Of a DNA stretch of 64,000 bases, positions 45,570-53,269 are shown piece after piece. Below the pieces are notes generated by a model. The model was not told the DNA's origin. It made no database searches and saw nothing but the letters and a program-made list of their open reading frames with translations. The translations under genes were made by a program, and so were the position numbers. The DNA is from an uncultured Flavihumibacter sp. (lineage in GTDB: Bacteria; Bacteroidota; Bacteroidia; Chitinophagales; Chitinophagaceae), in assembly GCA_902168105.1 (NCBI GenBank), contig CABHOY010000038.1, positions 248,001-312,000 of the forward strand. Direction: 5' to 3'. Each line of letters opens with the position of its first letter. The stretch's first letter is position 1.

Positions 45570-46127
45570 CTACTGCAATTTTTTTCCGTCCAATAAGTGT
45601 GTACGCAGGTATTTCAGGGCCATGGCCAGCTGAAAATATACTGTATTGAGTGTGATACCCAGCCGTTCTGCTATCTGTGCCGGCTCAAGTCCGTCGAAGC
45701 GGCTGAGCAGAAAGATCTCCCGGCAACGTGGGGCCAGGCCCTGCACCAGGCGCATGATCTCTTTCTGTAACAGCAGGTGGTCCGTGATCTCATGCAATGA
45801 TGCATCATCGGCCTGCCATTGCAACGCTTCTTCACTCACATTCCTTGATCGTCTTTTTAATTCATTGATACTTCTGTTGGTCACCGCACGATACAGGTAG
45901 TGCCGTACATTTCCAGTGATAGTGATCTGCTGTCCTTTCTCCCACAGATGAACGAACAGGCTTTGCACGACCTCTTTGGCCAGGTCGTTATCCTTCACCC
46001 AACGGTAAGCCAAGAGGAACAATTCCTCACTATATGCGGTATAAATTTTCCGGAAAAGGTCGGCATTACGGCCTCGGAGCGCGTCCGTAGCTTCTTCGGC
46101 AGAGATATGGTATCCGTCTTGCGTCAT
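45570..46127 (-). CDS. ECF sigma factor, FecI-like
   Basis: A 185-residue sigma-70-family factor with region 2 (LFRKIYTAYSEELFLLAYRWVKDNDLAKEVVQSLFVHLWEK-type sequence, residues ~20-75) and region 4 helix-turn-helix (CREIFLLSRFDGLEPAQIAERLGI, ~133-165). There is no region 1.1 or 3. It is the first gene of the operon with anti-sigma, receptor and lipoprotein genes and presumably directs transcription of the receptor genes and of itself. Typical of the large ECF-SusCD families in Bacteroidota. Confidence 0.93.
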   Translation of the reverse strand: MTQDGYHISAEEATDALRGRNADLFRKIYTAYSEELFLLAYRWVKDNDLAKEVVQSLFVHLWEKGQQITITGNVRHYLYRAVTNRSINELKRRSRNVSEEALQWQADDASLHEITDHLLLQKEIMRLVQGLAPRCREIFLLSRFDGLEPAQIAERLGITLNTVYFQLAMALKYLRTHLLDGKKLQ

Positions 46128-46230
46128 CTAATCATTATACGAATGCCGCACAAAGTATTATTTTTTTTAAATAATAGTTGGGAAATTTCGGAGATATTAT
46201 TTGTAGATGGTGCAACGCTGAATGTCCGTT

Positions 46231-47010
46231 TCAGCCCTTCAGGCGCGCTATGGCGTCATAGTTATCTTTTAAGCCAACACCGGATAACCGGAGTCTGACA
46301 GCCTCCTGCAACAGGTAACAGATCTTTCCGGCCGCCTGCTCATATTGCAGTCCTTCCTGCCGGATATTCGAAATACAGTTCCTTGATTCATCTGTATTTC
46401 CTATACGTGGACTGAAGGTGATATAAGCGCCCATACTGTCTGCTGCACTAAGGCCAGGCCGCTCTCCTATCAGCACAAGTGTCATCTTAGCCCTTAATAA
46501 TTCACCTGTTTCATCACCGATAGCAACTCTCCCCTGTTCTACCAGGCAAACGGGGCTTATTGATATACCTGCAGCTTTCAGCATCGGTAGCAACTGCGTC
46601 AGCAATGGCAGCGTATGTATATTCATGGCCGTAGCAGAGAGACCATCTGCAATGATAACAGCTACATCTTTCTGCAATGATGATGCGGGTAATGTACGCA
46701 GTGTTTCTACACTATGCACATCCAGCCGGCGGCCTTTATCAGGACGTTGCAGGTATTCCTGGCGGTCCGCCACACTACTGTGCAATACTAATGTATCAAT
46801 ATGAAAAGGTTGCAGCTGCTCCTGTAACAGTGTTGTATCCAGCCGTGAATAAACAGCATCCCGGGCATGTGCATGCGCCAGCTTAAAGGATAATACTTCT
46901 TTCAACGGGATCGCCGTCCCTGTTCTTCCAAGTGCGATGCGCGCCGTAGTGAAAGCTTTTAACGAAGACCAGGGATCTTCCTGTACCGGGTTCCTATGCT
47001 GTAATTCCAT
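46231..47010 (-). CDS. eutC: Ethanolamine ammonia-lyase small subunit EutC
   Basis: A 259-residue small subunit of adenosylcobalamin-dependent ethanolamine ammonia-lyase. It shows the typical start (DPWSSLKAFTTARIALGRTGTAIPLKEVLSFKLAHAHARDAV) and the cobalamin-binding-face signature VCLVEQGRVAIGDETGELL with VLIGERPGLSAADSMGAYITF and the CISNIR block. With EutB it converts ethanolamine to acetaldehyde and ammonia. It is downstream of eutB (41-base gap). Length agrees with the family (~260-300). Confidence 0.95.
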   Translation of the reverse strand: MELQHRNPVQEDPWSSLKAFTTARIALGRTGTAIPLKEVLSFKLAHAHARDAVYSRLDTTLLQEQLQPFHIDTLVLHSSVADRQEYLQRPDKGRRLDVHSVETLRTLPASSLQKDVAVIIADGLSATAMNIHTLPLLTQLLPMLKAAGISISPVCLVEQGRVAIGDETGELLRAKMTLVLIGERPGLSAADSMGAYITFSPRIGNTDESRNCISNIRQEGLQYEQAAGKICYLLQEAVRLRLSGVGLKDNYDAIARLKG

Positions 47011-47051
47011 GTTCGTGCTTATATGTTCTTTTCTCTCTGATAGTTTAGTTG

Positions 47052-48431
47052 TTACACTCCTGCATTATAACCTAACAACTGATGCATCTTTCCCACCTGC
47101 TGTAACTGACCCTTATTGTTCAAAATACCCTGCCGCTGCAGCCAGGCCTCAAATTCAGGCGCGGGCTTTAGTCCCAGTACCTTACGGGCATACAGCGCAT
47201 CGTGAAATGAAGTGGATTGATAATTCAGCATGATGTCGTCTGCTCCTGGTACTCCCATTATGAAATTACATCCTGCCACTCCTAATAGCGTAAGCAGGTT
47301 ATCCATATCATCCTGATCAGCTTCTGCATGGTTCGTATAACAGATATCCACTCCCATTGGTAGTCCCAGCAGCTTACCACAGCAATGATCTTCCAACGCC
47401 GCACGGATGATCTGCTTACCATCGAACAGATATTCAGGACCGATGAATCCTACCACGGTGTTCACCAGCAAAGGAGAGAACTGCCTCGCCACTGCATACG
47501 ACCTGACCTCGCAGGTTTGCTGATCTACTCCTTCATGCGCATTAGCTGACAATGCACTACCCTGTCCCGTTTCAAAATACATCACATTATTACCTATCGT
47601 TCCCCGCTGTAACGACAACGCCGCCTCATGTGCTTCTTTCAGCAAGGACGACTGAATACCGAAGCTGCTGTTAGTCTTCTCCGTTCCCCCGATAGACTGG
47701 AATACAAGGTCGACCGGCGCACGGTGAATGACCTCCAATGCTGTCGTTACATGACAAAGAATGCAAGACTGTGTGGGTATATCAAATTGTGTTCGTAACT
47801 GGTCCAGCATGTGCAGCAGTTGCACTACCGCCTGCGGACTATCCGTCGCCGGATTGATACCTATCACGGCATCTCCGCTACCATATAACAGTCCGTCGAT
47901 GATACTGGCAGCAATGCCTTTGGGATCGTCCGTATTATGATTAGGCTGAAGTCGTACAGATAAATGTCCTTTTAAACCGATCGTATTCCGGAAGCGTGTT
48001 ACTACTTCACATTTTTGCGCTACGCTGATCAGGTCCTGGTTACGCATCAGTTTAGATACTGCCGCTACCATCTCCGGTGTTAACCCGGGTGATAGCTTTT
48101 GCAACGTTTGCGTATCTGCTTCATCGCTTAACAACCAATCCCGTAGTTCGCCTACCGTAAAATGACTGATAGCTGAAAATGCTGCCTGGTCGTGGGTATC
48201 TATGATCAAACGGGTGATCTCGTCTTTTTCATAAGGGATGATCGCTTCCTGCAGGAATGTTTTTAGAGGTACATCTGCTAATGTCATCTGGGCTGCTACG
48301 CGTTCTTCGTAGGTGTCGGCGGCGAGTCCGGCGAGGGCGTCGCCGGAACGGAAGGGCGTGGCCTTCGCGAGTAAGGTGCGGAGGTTAGCGAATGCGTATG
48401 TTTTGTTGTGTATGGTGTGTTGGTATGCCAC
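47052..48431 (-). CDS. eutB: Ethanolamine ammonia-lyase large subunit EutB
   Basis: A 459-residue catalytic subunit, close to the ~453 residues of enteric EutB. Family blocks seen include LAGLAADTYEERVAAQMTLADVPL, GDAVIGINPATDS, FQSIGGTEKTNSSFG, YFETGQGSALSANAHEGVDQQTCE and NFIMGVPGADDIMLNYQSTSFHD. It forms the TIM barrel that binds ethanolamine and adenosylcobalamin. It needs B12, yet no B12 riboswitch or EutA reactivase is visible nearby. The 290 bases between it and the permease gene contain GC-rich tandem repeats (48475-48624) and the dispersed two-hairpin element. Confidence 0.96.
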   Translation of the reverse strand: MAYQHTIHNKTYAFANLRTLLAKATPFRSGDALAGLAADTYEERVAAQMTLADVPLKTFLQEAIIPYEKDEITRLIIDTHDQAAFSAISHFTVGELRDWLLSDEADTQTLQKLSPGLTPEMVAAVSKLMRNQDLISVAQKCEVVTRFRNTIGLKGHLSVRLQPNHNTDDPKGIAASIIDGLLYGSGDAVIGINPATDSPQAVVQLLHMLDQLRTQFDIPTQSCILCHVTTALEVIHRAPVDLVFQSIGGTEKTNSSFGIQSSLLKEAHEAALSLQRGTIGNNVMYFETGQGSALSANAHEGVDQQTCEVRSYAVARQFSPLLVNTVVGFIGPEYLFDGKQIIRAALEDHCCGKLLGLPMGVDICYTNHAEADQDDMDNLLTLLGVAGCNFIMGVPGADDIMLNYQSTSFHDALYARKVLGLKPAPEFEAWLQRQGILNNKGQLQQVGKMHQLLGYNAGV

Positions 48432-48474
48432 GGTTGTTTTGTTTTCCTGTTATGTGTTTGTGCCCCGGGGGGCC
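48432..48474. other. Short spacer upstream of eutB
   Basis: Between the eutB ATG and the 34-bp repeats. GC-rich towards the repeats (TGCCCCGGGGGGCCCC at 48461). No promoter element is recognisable on the minus strand. Confidence 0.4.
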
Positions 48475-48624
48475 CCGACGTTCCCCGAGGTGTCCGAGAT
48501 CGTTCTCCGTGTCGTTCCCCGGGGGGCCGAGGATCGCTCCCCGTGTCGTTCCCCGAGGGGCCGAGGATCGCTCCCCGTGTCGTTCCCCGGGGGGCCGAGG
48601 ATCGCTCCCCGTGTCGTTCCCCGG
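48475..48624. repeat. 34-bp GC-rich tandem repeat, about 4.4 units
   Basis: Units begin at 48475 (degenerate), 48509, 48543, 48577 and 48611 (partial), with a period of exactly 34 bases. The unit starts GTGTCGTTCCCCGGGGGGCC and ends GAGGATCGCTCCCC; unit 48543 differs by one base. The array ends inside hairpin A of the dispersed element. It lies in the region transcribed before eutB, so it could affect transcription or mRNA folding. No spacers, so not CRISPR. Confidence 0.85.
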
Positions 48625-48685
48625 GTTAAAAACCCGGGGTTACAAACATTGGGACCCCTACGGGGTCCTATTGTGTTTTGTTGTT
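48619..48685. repeat. Two-hairpin dispersed repeat element, copy 2
   Basis: Hairpin A: CCCCGGGTT-AAA-AACCCGGGG (48619-48639). Then TTACAAACAT. Hairpin B: GGACCCC-TAC-GGGGTCC (48652-48668), then TATTGTGTTTTGTTG as in copy 1 (39736). Base-pair substitutions relative to copy 1 keep both stems intact. Confidence 0.75.
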
Positions 48686-48721
48686 TGTTTCTGTTATTTA
48701 TGTTTTGTTGTTCTTGTTTTG

Positions 48722-50053
48722 TTATATGATCAACTCTTGTTGTGTTACAGGGGTTGATATACGGTGTTTACCCATTGCGACGAATATGATCAATGCAATG
48801 ATTAATCCCGCGAAGAATAATAATGCCAGCAATTGATTATAGTAAATGATCGCTATTAATGAGATAATCGATAATACCAATGCAATGCCTGGAAACCACG
48901 GATAGAAAGGCGCTTTAAAAGGACGCTCTAGTGCAGGTTCCTTTTTTCTAAGCATGAACAGGCTGATCATACTGAAGATATACATTACCACTGCGCCCAT
49001 TACGGACAGTATTACCAGCTGGTCTGTTTTACCGAGGTAGAGCGCTACCACTCCTAATAATCCTCCGACAATTAATGCCACATACGGCACCTTTCTTTTA
49101 GGGCTGACTATTGCCAGTGCAGCAGGTAGATAACCACCCCGGGCCAGTGCAAAGAGCTGGCGGGAATAACTGATAATAATGCCATTGAACGATGCGATCA
49201 ATCCGAAGAGACCAATACCCGCGAAGATCTTCGTGATACCACTTTGTTTACCCAGTACGACGCCGATCGCTTCGGGCAAGGGGTAATCAATGGCAGATAA
49301 TGATTTCCAGTCCGTGATCCCTCCGGTGAGCACCATTACGCCGATGGCCAGCAAAGCCAGTGTTAACATGGCTGAGATATATCCTTTGGGAATATTACGG
49401 GAGGGGTCTTTTACCTCTTCCGCTACCATGGCGATACCCTCAATACAGACATACAGCCAGATAGCAAAAGGCAGGGCGGCAAATACGCCGAACCATCCCG
49501 CAGGCATGGCATTATGCATGAAGTTGGAGGTCTTGAAGGATGGCCCTACAATGCCCATATATACCAGTAGTTCAAATACAGCAAGTAATGTGATGATGAG
49601 TGAGAAGAGCGCAGATTCTTTAATGCCCAGCAGGTTGATGCCTGTCAGTAGTACATAGAACGCGATGCCGCATCCCAATACCGGCAATGAGGGGTGCAGG
49701 AAGTGCAGGTAATTGCCCAGCGCAAATGCAATGGCAGGTGTAGCCAGCAGGAACTCTACAGCGGTGGCGTAACCTGCAACGAGGCCGCCGAAGGGCCCCA
49801 TTGCCCTGTGCGCATAAGTAAAGGGACCACCTGCCTGTGGAATGGAAGTGGTCAGTTCTGTAAAGCTAAAGATGAAGGTAAAGTACAATAAAGTGATGAT
49901 GAGCGTAGCGAGAAGGAAGCCGACCGTACCGGCTACTCCCCATCCATAGTTCCAGCCGAAATATTCACCTGAGATGACCAGTCCGACGCCAATAGCCCAG
50001 AGATGTATGGGCCTGATCACTTTCTTTAAAACAGTTGTTTGCTGAGCAGACAT
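48722..50053 (-). CDS. Ethanolamine / amino-acid permease, APC superfamily
   Basis: A 443-residue transporter with about 12 membrane helices, of the APC family. The start at 50053 (MSAQQTTVLKKVIRPIHLW) is preferred; an alternative ATG at 50080 adds nine residues. The conserved first-helix motif is GVGLVISGEYFGWNYGWG, close to that of ethanolamine permeases (EutP/Eat type), and EGIAMVAEEVKDPSRNIPKGY follows the expected family pattern after TM6. Being next to eutBC it very probably imports ethanolamine. The AraC gene lies 99 bases upstream on the same strand. Confidence 0.9.
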   Translation of the reverse strand: MSAQQTTVLKKVIRPIHLWAIGVGLVISGEYFGWNYGWGVAGTVGFLLATLIITLLYFTFIFSFTELTTSIPQAGGPFTYAHRAMGPFGGLVAGYATAVEFLLATPAIAFALGNYLHFLHPSLPVLGCGIAFYVLLTGINLLGIKESALFSLIITLLAVFELLVYMGIVGPSFKTSNFMHNAMPAGWFGVFAALPFAIWLYVCIEGIAMVAEEVKDPSRNIPKGYISAMLTLALLAIGVMVLTGGITDWKSLSAIDYPLPEAIGVVLGKQSGITKIFAGIGLFGLIASFNGIIISYSRQLFALARGGYLPAALAIVSPKRKVPYVALIVGGLLGVVALYLGKTDQLVILSVMGAVVMYIFSMISLFMLRKKEPALERPFKAPFYPWFPGIALVLSIISLIAIIYYNQLLALLFFAGLIIALIIFVAMGKHRISTPVTQQELII

Positions 50054-50152
50054 ATGTACACGGGATTGCTGGTAATGCATGAATCATTACCATTGGTTGA
50101 TAAAGTATATTCCCGTTTCCCTCCGTGAATGTTATCAAGATACACAAAAAGA

Positions 50153-51157
50153 TCACATCTCAAGCGCCAGGGAGGTATTTGCATTGCGGCTGCCTGCAAA
50201 CTTGACCCTGTACTCTGTCGGGGTGAGCCCAACCTCTTTTCTGAATACTTTACGGAACGCTTTGATGTCGTTATAACCACAGTCGAGCATTACGGCCAGG
50301 ATACTATTGCTGGTCTGTTCCAGCATCTTCTTGGCTGCCTCTATGCGGGTCTTTTGCAGGTATTCTATCGGGGTGATACCTGTGGCCTGTTTAAAGCGGC
50401 GCACAAAGTTCCGTCGACTGGCAGGAATGTTCTCCATGAACGACTCCACGTTGCGCGCCTCCTGGAAGCAGGCTTCCATGCGTTGTTGCACTTCCGATAT
50501 CAGCGGGTCCGTATGTTTCTTTTCCGGCAGGAACATACCGAAGTAGGATTGTGTTTCACGGTCCATATCGATAGCAAATAGTTTCGCAGCTTTTACGGAC
50601 ATATCCTGTCCGCAGTGTTTCTCTACCAGGTGCAACAACAGGTGGAAAGTACTGGTGGCGCCTCCGCTGGTGAAAATGCCGGATGAAGCTGTCAGCACTC
50701 TATCGGGTTGCAGCAATACATCAGGAAAATGATTAGCAAAAGCGGTACATGCATTCATATGCGTGGTGGCAGGTTTCCCGTCCAGCAGCCCTGTGGCGGC
50801 CAGCAGGAAAGCACCGGTACAGAAACTGGCAATCTCCGCTCCGGCATGGTGTTGTTGTCTTATCCAGGGGATGAGCGTGCTATTGGCAGCAATAGCGGTA
50901 TCCACATCTCCTGCAATGAAAGCAGGGATCAGCACCAGTTCCGGTTTCACAGCGTCCCTTAAAGCAACCGTAGCGTAGCGGCCGTAATGAGGTAATATGT
51001 CCACTCCTTCCTGATCGGGCAATACCAGCTGAATATTGAAGAACGGGGCCTGCTGGTTTGCAGCATACATATTGTTTACTGATTCAAAAACATCCAGAAT
51101 GGCTGCCGTGCTAATTAGCCGGTGGTTGTAGGTAAGCATCAGTGCCAGGTTCATCAT
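50153..51157 (-). CDS. GlxA-type AraC regulator with DJ-1/PfpI domain
   Basis: A 334-residue regulator. Residues ~1-175 form a DJ-1/PfpI-type (glutamine-amidotransferase-like) sensor, with the nucleophile-elbow Cys in EIASFCTGAFLLAATGLLDGK; residues ~215-320 are an AraC double helix-turn-helix (ITPIEYLQKTRIEAAKKML; VMLDCGYNDIKAFRKVFRKEVGLTPTEYR). It lies directly upstream of the ethanolamine permease and eutBC on the same strand and is a candidate regulator of that cluster, although it differs from the enteric EutR type. The ligand is unknown. Confidence 0.9.
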   Translation of the reverse strand: MMNLALMLTYNHRLISTAAILDVFESVNNMYAANQQAPFFNIQLVLPDQEGVDILPHYGRYATVALRDAVKPELVLIPAFIAGDVDTAIAANSTLIPWIRQQHHAGAEIASFCTGAFLLAATGLLDGKPATTHMNACTAFANHFPDVLLQPDRVLTASSGIFTSGGATSTFHLLLHLVEKHCGQDMSVKAAKLFAIDMDRETQSYFGMFLPEKKHTDPLISEVQQRMEACFQEARNVESFMENIPASRRNFVRRFKQATGITPIEYLQKTRIEAAKKMLEQTSNSILAVMLDCGYNDIKAFRKVFRKEVGLTPTEYRVKFAGSRNANTSLALEM

Positions 51158-51293
51158 GATTTCAGGTTTTAAACAAAGTGCTGGTCAAGTTACGACATTT
51201 GTCCCAAATACACCCTTCCAGCCTCATTCTCAGTTATTCTAGAAAAGATTACAATCCGTATCTTAGGGGCCGGTCACATATTAAACCACATTT

Positions 51294-51677
51294 ATGGAAA
51301 AAAAGAAACCAGGCACTATTCTCTGGCATGATCTCGCAGTTCCTGATGCGGGTGCAGTCAGCGATTTCTACCAAAAGGTAATCGGATGGGAAAAATCAGG
51401 TCTCAGTATGGGGGATTACGACGACTATGTAATGCAGGTCCCCGATGGTGATTCCCAGACAGGCACAACAGGTGTTTGCCATGCGAAAGGATCCAACAGC
51501 TATATCCCTCCCTATTGGATGGTGTATGTGGCCGTGGAAAACCTGGATAAAAGCCTTGAGCAATGCACTGCAAATGGTGGAAAGGTTGTTGGTGAAAAAA
51601 AGAAAATGGGAGAAGACAAATATTGCCTGATACAGGACCCCGCCGGTGCTTACCTGATGTTATATGAGCAGGCGTAA
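51294..51677 (+). CDS. VOC-family (glyoxalase / bleomycin-resistance fold) protein
   Basis: A 127-residue single-unit VOC protein. Features are the metal-site start GTILWHDLAVPDAGAVSDFYQKVIGW, the strand-turn YIPPYWMVYVAVENLDKSLEQCTANGGKVV and the terminal YCLIQDPAGAYLMLYE with the Glu ligand. Members are dioxygenases, glyoxalases or resistance binders and usually need a dimer with two metal sites. The substrate cannot be told. It has its own terminator downstream. Confidence 0.9.
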   Translation: MEKKKPGTILWHDLAVPDAGAVSDFYQKVIGWEKSGLSMGDYDDYVMQVPDGDSQTGTTGVCHAKGSNSYIPPYWMVYVAVENLDKSLEQCTANGGKVVGEKKKMGEDKYCLIQDPAGAYLMLYEQA

Positions 51678-51683
51678 AAAATG

Positions 51684-51718
51684 AAGCCGGTGTATTAACC
51701 ACACCGGTTCTTCTTTTA
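51684..51718 (+). terminator. Terminator after the VOC gene
   Basis: GAAGCCGGTGT (51684-51694) pairs with ACACCGGTTC (51702-51711), then TTCTTTT. Confidence 0.8.
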
Positions 51719-51996
51719 AATCTTTTAGCATTCAATTTATTACAGGGCATCTCAGCTACTGTGTGTTGCAACGCTATATCCGGAACGTAAATATTGTTTC
51801 AGCTTAATAGCCAGGAGGTGTAAACAAATATTATAATTAAATGTACATTTAACACAATAATAACCGGGCAATCGTCGTTTCAGGACATTATTTACACCTG
51901 ATTCCCTCATACCTAACGTAAAACAGACGCATAACCATTATATACTTCTATCAGACCACAACGCATTCCGCTATAGCTGATAAATCCCTCTTAAAC
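51719..51996. other. Non-coding region upstream of the alginate-lyase-family gene
   Basis: AT-rich. It contains a short AAATGTACATTT palindrome at 51839-51850 but no ORF or RNA gene that I can recognise. Confidence 0.4.
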
Positions 51997-53151
51997 ATGA
52001 AGAAGACCGTAAATTCCCTCTTCCTTTGCATGACTACGTTTGCCATGGCGACGCTATTGCTGATGTGCAAAAAACAAGATGAAAACGCTGCGAAGCCCGC
52101 TTTAGCTAACAACCTGGTAGCTGCTGCTGCAGCGATCGATACATTTGTACATCCAGGTGTACTGAACACACAAGCCAGCCTGGACCTCATAGGTTCCCAG
52201 GTAAATGGCGGAGAAACGGTACGTACTGCCTCTTACCAGAAAGTACTGGACTACGTAAACAACAATCCGCTTCCTACTAAATACTGGGCGACAGTAACTG
52301 TAGGTTCCAACGGGGCGACGACAGAATCTAAAAGCCAGATCAGGAAAGACGCCATACTGGCGTACGCACTGGCATTACGTTGGGCTAAGACCGGTACAGC
52401 CACATATGCTCAACAATGTATCGCCATCCTGAACGGCTGGTCTTACACATTCAAAAACTACGCACTGATGTCGGGCGCTAACCAGTACCAGCCTTCCCTG
52501 GAGGCATCCTGGACCACTCCGAGCTTCGTAGCTGCGGCAGAGATCATGCGTTATTACAAGGCGTTCGGAAAGTCGGCCGGCTGGGCTGATGCTGACATTA
52601 ACCAGTTCAATAATTATCTGAACCTGGTGAAGAACAACTATATCAACGTTACACCTGCCTACAACAACAACTGGAACGCTTCTGCCGGTTATGCGAAAAT
52701 GGCTATTGGTATCTTCCTGAACAGCGTGACTGTTTATCAGAACGGTTACAATATCATTACGCAACACCTGCCTATTATCATCAAGGCGGATGGTTCTATT
52801 CCTGAATATTGCGATAGAAATGACTGTGTACATTTCCAGTATTCACTGACAGCGTTCTCATATGCTGCTGAACTGGCAAGGATACAGGGCGATAACTCCC
52901 TGTACACCTTCAATTCAAACCTGCTCAGCAAAGGTTATGATTATATGAGATCCGCTTATGGCAGAACTACTTCCTGTAAGATTTGTACTACTTCCAGCCC
53001 TGTATTCCCAGGCACCGAAGTGGCTTACAGCTATTACAAAACAGCTAACCTGAAGTACCTTCGTGAACTGCAGGACCCGCTGTACGTGCCTAACGACAGA
53101 ACATTCTTAGGCTTCACCTCCTATACACACTTTAACGTATCAGGGCTGTAA
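51997..53151 (+). CDS. Alginate-lyase-family lipoprotein
   Basis: A 384-residue lipoprotein (signal peptide, Cys24 in LLLMCKKQD) of the alginate lyase family (PF05426-like alpha/alpha toroid). The motifs fit: FVHPGVLNTQASLDLI at the start, IRKDAILAYALALRW, then NNNWNASAGYAKMAIGIFL and GSIPEYCDRNDCVHFQYSLTAFSYAAELA, the catalytic face of the toroid. These enzymes cleave uronic acid polysaccharides by beta-elimination; the His in DCVHFQYSL is a candidate catalytic residue. It is not next to a SusCD pair. The exact polysaccharide is unknown. Confidence 0.88.
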   Translation: MKKTVNSLFLCMTTFAMATLLLMCKKQDENAAKPALANNLVAAAAAIDTFVHPGVLNTQASLDLIGSQVNGGETVRTASYQKVLDYVNNNPLPTKYWATVTVGSNGATTESKSQIRKDAILAYALALRWAKTGTATYAQQCIAILNGWSYTFKNYALMSGANQYQPSLEASWTTPSFVAAAEIMRYYKAFGKSAGWADADINQFNNYLNLVKNNYINVTPAYNNNWNASAGYAKMAIGIFLNSVTVYQNGYNIITQHLPIIIKADGSIPEYCDRNDCVHFQYSLTAFSYAAELARIQGDNSLYTFNSNLLSKGYDYMRSAYGRTTSCKICTTSSPVFPGTEVAYSYYKTANLKYLRELQDPLYVPNDRTFLGFTSYTHFNVSGL

Positions 53152-53196
53152 TAACAAACTGATAACAGTCGTAAACAGATAACGGCTATAGCGGAT

Positions 53197-53236
53197 AAAA
53201 AGACCGCCCGGAATATTCCAGGGCGGTCCTTTTTTA
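53197..53236. terminator. Terminator after the alginate-lyase-family gene
   Basis: GACCGCCC (53202-53209) pairs with GGGCGGTC (53221-53228), followed by six T; the A-run on the other side allows use by the minus-strand hydrolase gene too. Confidence 0.85.
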
Positions 53237-53269
53237 TATAAAACCTCCAAAAGAAAAAGCAACCGGTTA

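Noticed and set aside
46155..46177. AT-rich inverted repeat upstream of the sigma factor gene (TATTATTT/AAATAATA)
   Set aside because: Too AT-rich and weak to support a terminator call; it may merely reflect the promoter region.
48475..48624. Possible CRISPR array
   Set aside because: Units are contiguous with no spacers between them and no cas genes are nearby.
48313..48757. Overlapping plus-strand frames rich in Pro/Gly/Arg near eutB
   Set aside because: The repeated peptide is simply the translation of the 34-bp repeat; the frames oppose the start of eutB.
46231..50153. Cobalamin riboswitch for the ethanolamine genes
   Set aside because: I looked for the B12-box type conserved core upstream of the permease and eutB and did not find one.
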